Part shown: one piece after another, positions 54,935-63,101 of the stretch | Position numbering within the stretch: position 1 is the stretch's first letter | How the letters are laid out: each line of letters opens with the position of its first letter | Source of the DNA: Lysobacter spongiicola DSM 21749 | GTDB lineage: Bacteria > Pseudomonadota > Gammaproteobacteria > Xanthomonadales > Xanthomonadaceae | DNA: 63,101 nt | NCBI RefSeq assembly: GCF_900167055.1 | Contig: NZ_FUXP01000016.1 | Coordinates: 1-63,101 of the forward strand | Direction: 5' to 3' | Program-made: the position numbers and the translations under genes | The notes under the pieces: generated by a model | Told to the model about the DNA's origin: nothing | The model's input: only the letters and a program-made list of their open reading frames with translations | Databases searched by the model: none

Positions 54935-55519
54935 ATGGGGATGAGGATGGACGGCAGCGCCGACATCACGCAATTGCTGGATGCAGCCCGCGACGGCGAC
55001 CGCGGCGCGCTCGACCGCGTGCTCGCCACCCTCTACCAGGAGCTGCACACCATGGCCCGGCGGCAGCTGGCCGGCCAGTACGGGCAGACCCTCGACGCCA
55101 CTGCCCTCGTGCACGAGGCCTACCTCAAGCTGGCAGGGCGCCGGGAAGCGAAGTTCGAGGACCGCGCGCACTTTTTCGCCTACGCGGCGTCGGCCATGCG
55201 TTCGGTGGTGGTGGACTACGCCCGCCAGCGCCTCGCCCAGAAGCGTGGTGGCGACATGCACCGGGTCACCGACCTGCCCGAGGACCTCGAGGGCGGGCTG
55301 CGGCTGGACGAGGAGATGCTGGGGCTGGATGCGGCGCTGACCCGTCTGGCAAGCGTCGATGCGCGCCTGGCGCGGGTGGTCGAGCTGCGGTACTTCGCCG
55401 GGCTGTCGGAGCTGGAAATCGCTGCGCTGATGGAGCGCTCCGAGCGCAGCATCCGGCGTGACTGGCAGAAGGCGCGCATGTTCCTGCTCGCATCGCTGCG
55501 CGAAGATCCCGCCGGCTGA
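54935..55519 (+). CDS. ECF sigma factor, ECF43-like, paired with a Ser/Thr kinase
   Basis: 194 residues with region 2 (ARDGDRGALDRVLATLYQELHTMARRQL) and region 4 (LPEDLEGGLRLDEEML, VELRYFAGLSELEIAALMERSERSIRRDWQKAR), in the pattern of the TIGR02999 (Sig-70_X6) group. It lies 72 bases before a transmembrane Ser/Thr kinase gene. Pairs of this kind (EcfK/PknS in Xanthomonas citri, EcfP/PknT in Vibrio parahaemolyticus) are controlled by phosphorylation of a Thr in region 2. Here Thr52 and Thr56 in QTLDATALVHEAY are the candidates. There is no anti-sigma factor. ATG at 54935 or four codons later. Confidence 0.9.
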   Translation: MGMRMDGSADITQLLDAARDGDRGALDRVLATLYQELHTMARRQLAGQYGQTLDATALVHEAYLKLAGRREAKFEDRAHFFAYAASAMRSVVVDYARQRLAQKRGGDMHRVTDLPEDLEGGLRLDEEMLGLDAALTRLASVDARLARVVELRYFAGLSELEIAALMERSERSIRRDWQKARMFLLASLREDPAG

Positions 55520-55591
55520 ACGTGCGGCCGCGGCCCGCCGAAGGAGGCCTCTTGATCGACCGCACCACCTCTCCGAGCTGACGAGCCGACG

Positions 55592-57721
55592 ATGGACGCC
55601 GAACGCTGGTCCAGGCTGTCACCCCTGCTCGATTCCCTGCTCGAGCTTGGCGCCGGGGCCCGCAGGTCGCGGCTGCAGGCGCTGCGTGAGGAGGACCCCC
55701 CGCTGGCGGCGGAGCTGGAGTCGCTGATCGCGCTGGAACAGGACCACGAGGATTTCCTGGCCGAACCGGTGGTATCGCCGGCGAAAGGCGTGCGGCCGGG
55801 CAGTACGGTCGGCCCCTATCGGCTCGAGCGGCTGCTGGGCGAGGGCGGGATGGGGCAGGTCTGGCAGGCCGCACGGGCCGACGGGCTGTACGAACGGCGG
55901 GTCGCGCTCAAACTGCTGCGGCCGGGCCTGGCCAATACCGACCTGCGCCTGCGCTTCACCCGCGAGCGGCAGATCCTCGCCCGCCTGGCGCACCCGCACA
56001 TCGCCCGCCTGCTCGATGCCGGCGTCGGCAACGAAGGCCTGCCCTATCTCGCGCTGGAATACGTGGACGGCGTGCCCATCACCGACTACTGCCGGGACCG
56101 CCAGACACCGCTGGCCCAGCGCCTGGCCATGTTCAACCAGATCTGTGGAGCGGTCAGCCACGCCCACGCCAACCTCATCGTCCATCGCGACCTCAAGCCT
56201 TCCAACATCCTAGTGACGCCTGCGGGTGAGGTGCGGCTGCTGGATTTCGGCATCGCCAAGCTGCTTGATACCGAGGTGCCGCTTCCGGAGCAGACCCGCA
56301 CCGGCATGCGTGCTTTCACCCTGCACTACGCCGCGCCCGAGCAGATCCGGGGCGAGCCGGTCACCACCATGACCGATGTCTACTCGCTCGGCGTGGTGCT
56401 GTACGAGCTGCTGGCCGATGCGACCCCCTACCGGCTGGATCGCGAGAGCGACGCGGCCTGGGAAGAGGCGATCCTCAGCCACGATCCGCAGCGCCCTTCG
56501 CAGGCGGCGCTCCGGCCGGACGAGCGCGGAACGTCCCGGCCCCCGGCCGATGCGTCCCATCGACGACAGGTTTCCCGCGCCATCGCCGGCGACCTCGACA
56601 ACATCGTGCTCAAGACGCTCTCCAAGCAACCGGAGAAGCGCTATCCGTCGGTGGAGGCGCTGTGCCAGGACCTCCAGCGCTATGCCGCCGGACAACCCGT
56701 GCAGGCGAGGCCGCAGAGCTTCGGCTACCGGATGCGCAAGTACGTCCAGCGCCATCGCTGGCCGCTGGCAACCGCCACCCTCATCACCCTGGTACTCGCC
56801 GCTTCGCTCGGCATCGTCGCCTGGCAGGCGCGGGAGGCGGTGAACGAGGCGGCACGTGCGCAGGCCATGCAGGATTTCATGATCGGCGTGTTCGAAGGTG
56901 CGGGCGGCACCCGCGACGGCGAGCCGCTGGACCTGCGCGACCTGCTTTCGGTCTCCGTCGAGCGCGGCAACCGCGAGCTGGCGCAGCAGCCGCGCGCCCT
57001 GGCGGAGATCCTCGGCGTCGTCGCGCGGGCACGCATCGGCCTGGGCGACTACCGTGAGGCTGCAGTCCTGCTGGAACAGCAGGCCCGGCTGATCGGTACG
57101 GGCGGCGATGTGCCATCGAGCCTGCGCCTGGAGTCGCTGACGCAGCGCGGCCGCGTGCTGCGCCTGCTGGGTGACCCGGTGCAGTGCATCGGATTGATGG
57201 AGCCCGCGATGGATGCCGCCCGCCGCGAGCAGGCGCAGCTGCCACCGCAGGTCGCGGCGTTCTACTCGCAGCTGGGTCGTTGCAGCCGTGCCAATGGAGA
57301 AGCGCAGGGAGCCCGTCGCCTGTTCGAGCGCGCCCTGGCGTTGCGGCGTGAACACCAGGTCGACCGGGTGGGGCAGGTCGAGAACCTCGTGGACCTGGCG
57401 GGGCTGGAAGCGGACGCCGGACACGGGGATGCGGCCCTTTCGCAACTCCGCGCCGCGGCGGTGCAACTGCAACGCACCGTCAGTGACCGCCATCCCCTGC
57501 TGGTCGATATCCATGGTGACCTGAGTGCACTGCACAAGGCGCGCGGAGAGTTGGACCAGGCCGAAGCCGAGTTGCGCCAGGCCCTGGTCGTTGCCCTGGA
57601 AGTGCACGGGGAGCGCCACGCAGCCACCCGCGACGTGCGCAGGGCGCTGGCCATGCTCGGGGCCGATCGCAGGCGTGCACAGGATGCCGGCCCGCGGGTG
57701 GATGTGCCGTCAGAGCGCTAG
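55592..57721 (+). CDS. Transmembrane Ser/Thr protein kinase with TPR-like extracytoplasmic domain
   Basis: 709 residues. Kinase domain from about 73 to 355: Gly loop [25 protein letters not shown] (His198), DFGIAKL and [11 protein letters not shown]. One membrane helix at 389-410 ([22 protein letters not shown], in core [15 protein letters not shown]). The last 300 residues are helical repeats of TPR type ([39 protein letters not shown]) and should lie in the periplasm as a sensor. It is coupled with the upstream ECF43-like sigma factor, its likely substrate. Its last 12 bases overlap the end of the convergent tdk gene. Confidence 0.93.
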   Translation: MDAERWSRLSPLLDSLLELGAGARRSRLQALREEDPPLAAELESLIALEQDHEDFLAEPVVSPAKGVRPGSTVGPYRLERLLGEGGMGQVWQAARADGLYERRVALKLLRPGLANTDLRLRFTRERQILARLAHPHIARLLDAGVGNEGLPYLALEYVDGVPITDYCRDRQTPLAQRLAMFNQICGAVSHAHANLIVHRDLKPSNILVTPAGEVRLLDFGIAKLLDTEVPLPEQTRTGMRAFTLHYAAPEQIRGEPVTTMTDVYSLGVVLYELLADATPYRLDRESDAAWEEAILSHDPQRPSQAALRPDERGTSRPPADASHRRQVSRAIAGDLDNIVLKTLSKQPEKRYPSVEALCQDLQRYAAGQPVQARPQSFGYRMRKYVQRHRWPLATATLITLVLAASLGIVAWQAREAVNEAARAQAMQDFMIGVFEGAGGTRDGEPLDLRDLLSVSVERGNRELAQQPRALAEILGVVARARIGLGDYREAAVLLEQQARLIGTGGDVPSSLRLESLTQRGRVLRLLGDPVQCIGLMEPAMDAARREQAQLPPQVAAFYSQLGRCSRANGEAQGARRLFERALALRREHQVDRVGQVENLVDLAGLEADAGHGDAALSQLRAAAVQLQRTVSDRHPLLVDIHGDLSALHKARGELDQAEAELRQALVVALEVHGERHAATRDVRRALAMLGADRRRAQDAGPRVDVPSER

Positions 57722-58330
57722 CGGTGGCTGCAGCGGCTCGATGCTGCCTTCCCCGCGCATCACCTTCTTGTATTCGGCACGCGAGACCGACAGATAGCGC
57801 TCGTTGCCGCCGATCTCCACCTGCGGCCCATCCCGTACCGCACGGCCCTGCGGATCCACCCGCATGTTCATGGTGGCTTTCTTGCCGCTGTGGCAGATCG
57901 TCTTGATCTCGCTGATGTCGTCGGCCCACGCCAGCAGGTATTGGCTGCCTTCGAACAGTTCCCCACGGAAATCGGTACGCAACCCGTAGCAGAGCACCGG
58001 GATGCGCAGTGCATCCACCACTTCGCTCAATTGCCACACCTGTGCCTTGCGCAGGAACTGGGCTTCGTCGACCAGCACGCAGTGCAGCCTGCCCTGGCTT
58101 GCGATGTCGGCCTGCACCAGCCGCTGCAGGTCCTGCTCGGGATCGAACGCCACCGCGGCCGCGCTCAGCCCGATGCGCGAGGCCACCGTTCCACGTCCCG
58201 CCCGGTCGTCGAGCCGCGGCGAAAGGATTGCCACCCGCATCCCCCGTTCGCGGTAGTTGTGGGCGGACTGCAGCAGCGTCGTGGTCTTTCCGGCGTTCAT
58301 CGCCGAGTAGTAGAAGTAGAGCTTGGCCAT
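57710..58330 (-). CDS. tdk: Thymidine kinase (type II)
   Basis: 206 residues. Type II Tdk fold: P-loop SAMNAGKTT (9-17), DEAQFL with catalytic Glu89, [20 protein letters not shown], and [12 protein letters not shown] of the lasso loop. It phosphorylates thymidine and deoxyuridine in salvage. Compared with E. coli Tdk three of four zinc ligands are absent: the CxC of ICFCG is CHS here (Cys146, Ser148) and the CxxH of the lasso (CRKH) is Ser183 with Glu186. Its 3' end overlaps the kinase gene by 12 bases on the opposite strand. Confidence 0.95.
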   Translation of the reverse strand: MAKLYFYYSAMNAGKTTTLLQSAHNYRERGMRVAILSPRLDDRAGRGTVASRIGLSAAAVAFDPEQDLQRLVQADIASQGRLHCVLVDEAQFLRKAQVWQLSEVVDALRIPVLCYGLRTDFRGELFEGSQYLLAWADDISEIKTICHSGKKATMNMRVDPQGRAVRDGPQVEIGGNERYLSVSRAEYKKVMRGEGSIEPLQPPLAL

Positions 58331-58383
58331 CGGCGCAGTTTAAGCGGATCGCGCCGACTGGATCGGGTTGCCAACACCAATGA

Positions 58384-58407
58384 AATCGGGGGCCCCGGCC
58401 CCCGATT
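58384..58407 (-). terminator. Terminator-like hairpin after the Sel1-type gene
   Basis: 11-bp stem AATCGGGGGCC/GGCCCCCGATT with a 2-base loop, on the reverse strand followed by TCATT. It lies 22 bases past the stop at 58429 and before tdk. Confidence 0.6.
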
Positions 58408-58428
58408 CCATCACGCAACTGCAGAATC

Positions 58429-59136
58429 CTAACGCCCGGAATCCGGTACGTGCTCGGCTGCGCCTACGCCCACCTTGCCGCTCCTGCGCCATACCTCGTC
58501 GTGCCATGCCGCATATTTCTCGGGGTTCCAGAACCGGTCGTCATAGAACTCCGCACCATCGATCGTGTGCGTGTGGTTGCCCGGCCCCGGCACGAGGACC
58601 TTGAGACCGCCGGAAAAGAAACCGGTGCGGCTGCCCGTGATCTGTGCCCGGGCCTTCCTGAGCACGCCATCGATCCTCGGGCGCGCGACCTCGTCGGCGT
58701 ACTCCGCCACCAACACCTGGCCATCCCGGATCGCACGTTCGCGTTCCGACTCGTCGAGCTGGCTCCAGTACTGCTCCCGCCAGACCAGGAACTGCTGCCA
58801 TCCGCGTTCCGCGGCCAAGTCCATCCACGCATACGCCATGGGCCGATCCTGCGGGACGCCCTCGCCCTTCCAGAGCATCTCAGCAATCATCGCCTGAGAG
58901 GGCTTGTCAGCGTGGCGCGCGGCCCGCTTGAGGTGGCTAAGCGCCTCTTCGTAACGCCCGGCATCCCGCGCCTCCATGCCGAGCTCCCGGTACCTGAGGT
59001 CGGGATGGGACACCAGGAACCCTGTTCGCACCATTTCCGCGTTCAGCGTCGGGTCCTTGAGCATCGTGCCCTGGATCGGTTGAGCCTGGGCCTGGGCCAT
59101 TGCGAGCGCCAGGATTGAAAATGCGATCGTCTTCAT
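58429..59136 (-). CDS. Sel1-repeat-like periplasmic protein
   Basis: 235 residues with a signal peptide (MKTIAFSILALAMAQAQA). One helical repeat pair reads like a Sel1-type repeat: LGMEARDAGRYEEALSHLKRAARH, followed by MIAEMLWKGEGVPQDRPMAYAWMDLAAERGW, quoted here by its core GEGVPQDRPMAYAWMDLAAE. Sel1 repeats are protein-binding scaffolds. The C-terminal 70 residues (FFSGGLKVLVPG, GAEFYDDRFWNP) are distinct. The start has GGAGG 6 bases before ATG. Divergent from rep; role unknown. Confidence 0.8.
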   Translation of the reverse strand: MKTIAFSILALAMAQAQAQPIQGTMLKDPTLNAEMVRTGFLVSHPDLRYRELGMEARDAGRYEEALSHLKRAARHADKPSQAMIAEMLWKGEGVPQDRPMAYAWMDLAAERGWQQFLVWREQYWSQLDESERERAIRDGQVLVAEYADEVARPRIDGVLRKARAQITGSRTGFFSGGLKVLVPGPGNHTHTIDGAEFYDDRFWNPEKYAAWHDEVWRRSGKVGVGAAEHVPDSGR

Positions 59137-59197
59137 GTTCAGCCTCCGTTGCGTTCCACATGTGGGACTACCATACGCCTTGGCAGCGTATCCTGTT

Positions 59198-59222
59198 GCG
59201 CCGCGCCGCGCCGCGCCGCGCC
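59198..59222. repeat. Five-base tandem repeat (GCGCC)5
   Basis: Five perfect GCGCC units between the divergent Sel1-type and rep genes. A slippage-prone run within the rep upstream region, about 50 bases before the start codon. Confidence 0.85.
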
Positions 59223-59273
59223 GCTCCGGGCCAGCGTGTCAGCGCCTGCGGCGAAGCGTACTGAAGACCCCTT

Positions 59274-61253
59274 ATGCAAGGCCTCAATCCCCCCCAACGC
59301 GCTGCCGTCCTGCATACGGACGGCCCCCTGCTCGTGCTCGCCGGCGCGGGCAGCGGCAAGACCCGCGTGATCGTGGAGAAGATCGCTCACCTGATCGATT
59401 CGGGGCGGATGCCGGCCAAGCGCATCGCCGCGATCACCTTCACCAACAAGTCCGCCAAGGAGATGCGCGAGCGCGTTGCAAAGCGCATCCGCGGAGATGC
59501 CGCCGACGGACTCACCATCTGCACCTTCCACGCGCTGGGGCTGAAGTTCCTGCAGATCGAGCATGCCAAGCTCGGCCTCCGCCGCGGCTTCTCGATCTTC
59601 GACAGCGACGACAGCGCTGCCCAGATCAAGGACCTGCTGGGTACCGGCACCAAGCCCGATGCGCTGGAAGACATGCGCAACCTGATCTCGCGCGCGAAGA
59701 ACGCAGGCCTCTCGCCCGAGCAGGCGATGGCCGAGGCGCGCAGCCCGCGCGAGGTCGACGCCGCCACGGTGTACGCGCTCTACCAGGCCAGGCTCGGCAC
59801 GTTCAACGCGGTCGACTTCGACGACCTGATCCGCTTGCCGGTGCAGTTGCTGGAATCCGACCAGGACTGCGCGCTCGCCTGGCGCGAACGCATCGGCTAC
59901 CTGCTGGTGGACGAATGTCAGGACACCAACGATGCGCAATACCGCCTGCTCAAGGCGATCGCCGGGCCGCGAGGCCTGTTCACCTGCGTGGGCGACGACG
60001 ACCAGTCCATCTATGCCTGGCGCGGTGCGAATCCCGACAACCTGCTGGAGCTGGGCCGCGACTACCCGGCGCTGGAGATCATCAAGCTGGAGCAGAACTA
60101 CCGCTGCTCGAACCGGGTGCTGCGCGCGGCCAACGCGCTGATCGCGCACAACCCGCACGCGCACCCCAAGACGCTGTGGAGCGACCAGGCCGACGGCGAG
60201 CGCATCCGCATCTGGGAGTGCCGCGACAGCGCCCACGAGGCGGAGAAGGTCGCCGCCGAGATCCAGTACGTCGCCAACGCGAAGCGGGCGCCATGGAGTG
60301 ACTTCTGCATCCTGTTCCGCGGCAACCACCAGTCGCGCGCGCTGGAGAAGGCGTTGCAACTGCTTCAGATCCCCTACCACCTCACCGGCGGAACCGCATT
60401 CCTGGAGCGTGGCGAGGTGAAGGATGCGCTGTCGTGGCTGCGCCTGATCGCCAATCCCGATGACGATGCCGCATTCCTGCGGGCGGTCACCTCGCCCAAA
60501 CGCGAAGTCGGTGCGACGACACTGGCGAAGCTGGCGGAGCTCGCCCAGCACGCGCACATGCCCATGTCGCGTGCCATCGAATCCGTCGGCGCGTTGAAGC
60601 AACTGGCGCCGCGCGCCGCGAATGCGCTGGATGGTTTCGCCACGATCCTGCGCGGGCTGCGGGAGGATGCGCGGCGGCTCACACCCGCCGAGCTGGTGCG
60701 CGAGCTTGCGCAGCGCTCCGGGCTGTTGCAGTCGATCCGGGCCCAGTGCAAGGACGAGGCTTCATACCAGCGCCGCAAGCAAAACCTCGAGGAGCTTGCC
60801 GACTGGTTCGATGGCGGCAAGGGCGCGGGCCCGGGCGAGCTCGCGGCCCAGCTCGCGCTGCTGTCGCACGCCGACAAGGGCGATGCAGGCAACCAGGTCC
60901 GCCTGATGTCGTTGCACGGGGCCAAGGGCCTGGAGTTCCGCTACGTGTTCATCGTCGGCGTGGATGACGGAAATCTTCCCCACGAAGCCAGCATCGAGGA
61001 AGGCCGGGTCGACGAGGAGCGGCGGTTGCTCTATGTCGGCATCACCCGCGCCAAGGAACAACTCTGGCTGTCGCATTCGCGCCAGACACAGCGATGGGGC
61101 GACATCATCCGGCTCAAGCCCAGCCGGTTCTTCGAGGAGCTGCCCGCCGCCGAAATCCAGCGCGACGGCGCCGACCCCGTGGCCGATGCCGCGCGCAAGC
61201 AGGAACGCGCCACCGCCAGCCTCGCTGCCATCCGGGCATTGCTGGACGGCTGA
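59274..61253 (+). CDS. rep: ATP-dependent DNA helicase Rep
   Basis: 659 residues, superfamily 1A 3'-5' helicase. Q motif GLNPPQRAAV (Gln8), Walker A AGAGSGKT, motif Ia ITFTNKSAKEM, motif II VDECQDTNDAQY, motif III GDDDQSIYAWRGA, motif IV EQNYRC, motif V VRLMSLHGAKGLEFRYVF, motif VI YVGITRAKEQL. Rep clears proteins ahead of replication forks. Length (E. coli 673) and the short start favour Rep over UvrD. Upstream spacer has a GCGCC repeat. Confidence 0.96.
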   Translation: MQGLNPPQRAAVLHTDGPLLVLAGAGSGKTRVIVEKIAHLIDSGRMPAKRIAAITFTNKSAKEMRERVAKRIRGDAADGLTICTFHALGLKFLQIEHAKLGLRRGFSIFDSDDSAAQIKDLLGTGTKPDALEDMRNLISRAKNAGLSPEQAMAEARSPREVDAATVYALYQARLGTFNAVDFDDLIRLPVQLLESDQDCALAWRERIGYLLVDECQDTNDAQYRLLKAIAGPRGLFTCVGDDDQSIYAWRGANPDNLLELGRDYPALEIIKLEQNYRCSNRVLRAANALIAHNPHAHPKTLWSDQADGERIRIWECRDSAHEAEKVAAEIQYVANAKRAPWSDFCILFRGNHQSRALEKALQLLQIPYHLTGGTAFLERGEVKDALSWLRLIANPDDDAAFLRAVTSPKREVGATTLAKLAELAQHAHMPMSRAIESVGALKQLAPRAANALDGFATILRGLREDARRLTPAELVRELAQRSGLLQSIRAQCKDEASYQRRKQNLEELADWFDGGKGAGPGELAAQLALLSHADKGDAGNQVRLMSLHGAKGLEFRYVFIVGVDDGNLPHEASIEEGRVDEERRLLYVGITRAKEQLWLSHSRQTQRWGDIIRLKPSRFFEELPAAEIQRDGADPVADAARKQERATASLAAIRALLDG

Positions 61254-61418
61254 CCCGGCGACACGCCGCAGGCAAACCCGTGGAGTTCCGCCTGAACAGG
61301 GCCGACCGCGCGCGTGCGACGCCGCCAGATAATGACGTCGGGCGGCAGGTCAAAAGTGGACGTCGTGCGCCACATCGTGATGCATCGCACAATTCAGGTT
61401 TCGCTCACATCACGCTAG

Positions 61419-61438
61419 AACCTTGCTGCATCAAGGTT
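61419..61438. promoter_or_regulatory. Inverted repeat upstream of the adhesin, possible operator
   Basis: Seven-base arms AACCTTG and CAAGGTT with a six-base centre. It lies about 45 bases before the predicted -35. Confidence 0.4.
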
Positions 61439-61442
61439 TATC

Positions 61443-61476
61443 GCCCTGATAGCGTCTGTAAATGACGTTATAGGGC
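61443..61476. promoter_or_regulatory. Second inverted repeat upstream of the adhesin
   Basis: GCCCT-G-ATA (61443-61451) against TAT-AGGGC (61469-61476), eight pairs with one bulge. It ends six bases before the predicted -35 element. Confidence 0.35.
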
Positions 61477-61481
61477 AATCC

Positions 61482-61510
61482 TTGTTCACGCATGGCTCAT
61501 CTTCTGTGAT
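61482..61510 (+). promoter_or_regulatory. Predicted promoter of the trimeric autotransporter adhesin
   Basis: TTGTTC (61482-61487), 17-base spacer, TGTGAT (61505-61510). Transcription would start near 61517, giving a leader of about 200 bases. Confidence 0.45.
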
Positions 61511-61519
61511 ATCGCTATC

Positions 61520-61642
61520 CGCCCGCAGAGGGTGGTGAATCCAGCCGCTGCGGGCGCACTTCCGGCGTTCGAAGCGTTGCCGGTGGCAATGGCTCGCGAA
61601 GCCCGCTCCGGGTACCCCGTGGGCAGCCCGAACGCCAGGAAG
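61520..61642 (+). other. Structured 5' leader of the adhesin mRNA (candidate regulatory RNA)
   Basis: Two strong stems follow the predicted start. Stem 1: 61520-61528 pairs with 61548-61556 (9 bp). Stem 2: 61559-61571 pairs with 61629-61642, 13 bp with one bulged A. Inside stem 2 three small hairpins can form: TTGCC/GGCAA, GGCT/AGCC and GGG/CCC around GTAC. The layout is a multi-branch junction. No riboswitch family is recognised. It makes up most of the 463-base gap after rep. Confidence 0.5.
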
Positions 61643-61716
61643 GCAGACACAAAAACGGGGGGCGCTGCTGGCGATGCCGGTGTCGCTCTGAATGGAAGCA
61701 GCTGAGGGAGTCATCT

Positions 61717-63101
61717 ATGTCCGTGTCCAAGCGCCCACGCGCAAACCGCAATCCGGGGATCCCCGCACGACCCAACCACGCGCCGCGCGCGCCGCTCTAC
61801 CTGGCGCTTGCCACCGCGCTGGCGATGCTCAGCGCGCCTGCCATGGCGGCGGACACCTGCGACACGACCGGCACCGGCTCCCCCGGTGTTGCCGTGGGCC
61901 AGGACGCCCTGGCTTGTGGCGACGGTTCGATCGCGGCCGGTGCCGGCGCCTCCGCCATCGGCTCGAACAGCACCGCGGCCGGAGAAGATGCGACGGCGGT
62001 CGGTTCGGACAGTACGGCAGCGGGCGAGGACGCCACCGCAATCGGCGCGGAAAGCACGGCGGCCGGCGTGGAAACGACGGCACTGGGTGCCAACAGCACC
62101 GCATCGAGCGAGGGATCCACCGCGGTCGGCGCGGCGAGCAGCGCGGTCGGCACCCAGGCCAGCGCCTTCGGCAATGGTTCGGTTGCCGAAGGCGACAGCA
62201 CGGTCGCGATCGGCGGTGCTGCCGCGGCAGGCGCCGACTACGCCACTGCGGTCGGCGGACTGTCGAACGCTTCCGGTTTCAACAGCACCGCGGTCGGCAA
62301 CAGCACCAGCGCCACCGGGTCCAGCAGCACCGCCGTGGGCAGCGATGCCTCCGCCGACGGCGACAACAGCCTGGCCTCGGGCCAGGGCGCGATCGCCAGC
62401 GGCACCAACAGCGTCGCCGTGGGTGGCGCACTGGCAGGACTGATTGCGACGGAAGCGTCCGGTGACTACTCCACCGCCGTCGGTGGTGGCGCCTGGTCCC
62501 CCGGCACCAACAGCACCGCCTTGGGCAACTTCGCGGAAGCACTGGCTGCCAACAGCGTGGCGCTTGGTGCCGACTCGGTGGCGGACCGAGCTGACAGCGT
62601 CTCCGTAGGCAGTGCCGGCGGCGAACGCCAGATCACCAACGTTGCTGCCGGCACCGAGCTGACCGACGCGGTGAACGTCGACCAGCTCAACGAAGTGGCG
62701 AAGGTCGCCGAGTACACCTCGCGCTTCTTCGATGCCACCGGTGAGGGCGAAGCCTTCGCGGCCGGCCAGGAAGCCACGGCATCCGGATCGGATGCCTACG
62801 CGGAGGGTGACTACTCCACCGCGACCGGCTCGGCCAGCACCGCACTGGGCGAAGGATCATCCGCCTTCGGCAGCGGCGCGTTCGCGCTCGGCCAGTTCAG
62901 CACCGCCAGTGGTTACAACGCCAGCGCCGTCGGCAACAACGCCGTGGCGAGCGGCAGCGGCAGCGAAGCCAACGGCGATTCCAGCACCGCGGTCGGCGGC
63001 ACGCTCTATGTCGAGGATGCCGAAGGCAACGTGCTGTTCGACCAGAACACCGTGGCCAACGAAGTCGGCGCCACGGCGACCGGCGCCGGCGCACAGGCCA
63101 A
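61717..63101 (+). CDS. Trimeric autotransporter adhesin, N-terminal part (runs off window)
   Basis: 461 residues and open to the end of the window. Signal peptide: a basic start (SKRPRANRNPG) and core LYLALATALAMLSAPAMA. From residue 55 a YadA-like head of 14-residue repeats of the type AxGxxSTAxGxxATAxG (for example STAAGEDATAVGSDSTAAG). A neck motif, ERQITNVAAGTELTDAVNVD at about 303-322 with QLNEV after it, closes the first head; a second head follows from about residue 340. The stalk and barrel are not seen. Type Vc adhesins bind host or abiotic surfaces and autoagglutinate. Ribosome site GAGGGAG 6 bases before ATG. Confidence 0.93.
   Translation, partial: MSVSKRPRANRNPGIPARPNHAPRAPLYLALATALAMLSAPAMAADTCDTTGTGSPGVAVGQDALACGDGSIAAGAGASAIGSNSTAAGEDATAVGSDSTAAGEDATAIGAESTAAGVETTALGANSTASSEGSTAVGAASSAVGTQASAFGNGSVAEGDSTVAIGGAAAAGADYATAVGGLSNASGFNSTAVGNSTSATGSSSTAVGSDASADGDNSLASGQGAIASGTNSVAVGGALAGLIATEASGDYSTAVGGGAWSPGTNSTALGNFAEALAANSVALGADSVADRADSVSVGSAGGERQITNVAAGTELTDAVNVDQLNEVAKVAEYTSRFFDATGEGEAFAAGQEATASGSDAYAEGDYSTATGSASTALGEGSSAFGSGAFALGQFSTASGYNASAVGNNAVASGSGSEANGDSSTAVGGTLYVEDAEGNVLFDQNTVANEVGATATGAGAQA

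Noticed and set aside
61415-61714. Reverse-strand open frame across the adhesin leader
   Set aside because: Low-complexity basic product, no ribosome site, and the region is better explained as a structured leader.
61500-61716. c-di-GMP-I (GEMM) riboswitch before the adhesin
   Set aside because: The conserved GGGCAAACC and GGACGCAAAGCC blocks are not present.
61720-63101. Regular spacing of short repeats, as in a CRISPR array
   Set aside because: The period is coding: 14-residue head repeats of a trimeric autotransporter, degenerate at DNA level.

Overview
The window is GC-rich chromosomal DNA from a gammaproteobacterium of the Xanthomonadaceae/Lysobacteraceae type (Lysobacter, Luteimonas or a close relative). 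This rests on protein character, on the local gene orders bioB-F-H-C, tatABC-RDD and tamAB next to glyQS, and on REP elements with a GTAGGAG head. The genus is an inference. Almost all of it is ordinary core genome. The only mobile DNA seen is the right end of an IS481-type element at the left edge.

Layout. 1-5150: IS481 end, SEC-C protein, a lipoprotein/LysM pair, and an outer-membrane porin plus BCCT transporter operon. 5300-10470: queF, a nested REP cluster, an M20 amidohydrolase, a hydrolase-zapE pair, membrane-anchored cytochrome c5 and tRNA-Arg(CCG). 10600-17380: ubiA, comF, then bioBFHC and a coupled DMT transporter, with a recognisable BirA operator between comF and bioB. 17450-21300: two exported proteins, a 530-base gap that may encode a sigma54-driven small RNA, and mnmG. 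21300-28000: a BNR-repeat lipoprotein, a stress-type cluster (BON protein, short-chain dehydrogenase with a histone-like tail, tiny Gln-rich protein), several small accessory genes and a patatin lipoprotein. 28000-36850: tamB, tamA, glyS and glyQ. 36930-44800: glutamine amidotransferase (frameshifted), two paralogous membrane proteins, RDD-tatC-tatB-tatA, a SYLF protein, hemH and a hydrolase. 44800-51640: YgjP-like protease, then acs with a NarL-type regulator facing a DcaP-like porin and an MHS-family transporter; both of the latter are frameshifted. 51690-61250: DUF421, EF-hand protein, fatty-acid desaturase, mutM, an ECF43-like sigma factor with a transmembrane Ser/Thr kinase, tdk, a Sel1-type protein and rep. 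61250-63101: a structured leader and the start of a trimeric autotransporter adhesin that runs off the end.

Genes that appear to work together: porin and BCCT (osmolyte uptake); bioBFHC (biotin); tatABC (folded-protein export); tamAB (outer-membrane assembly); glyQS (glycyl-tRNA synthetase); acs, regulator, porin and transporter (carboxylate use); sigma factor and kinase (signalling). Three apparent one-base indels, at about 37436, 49643 and 50398, break otherwise intact genes. They could be assembly errors or real lesions.
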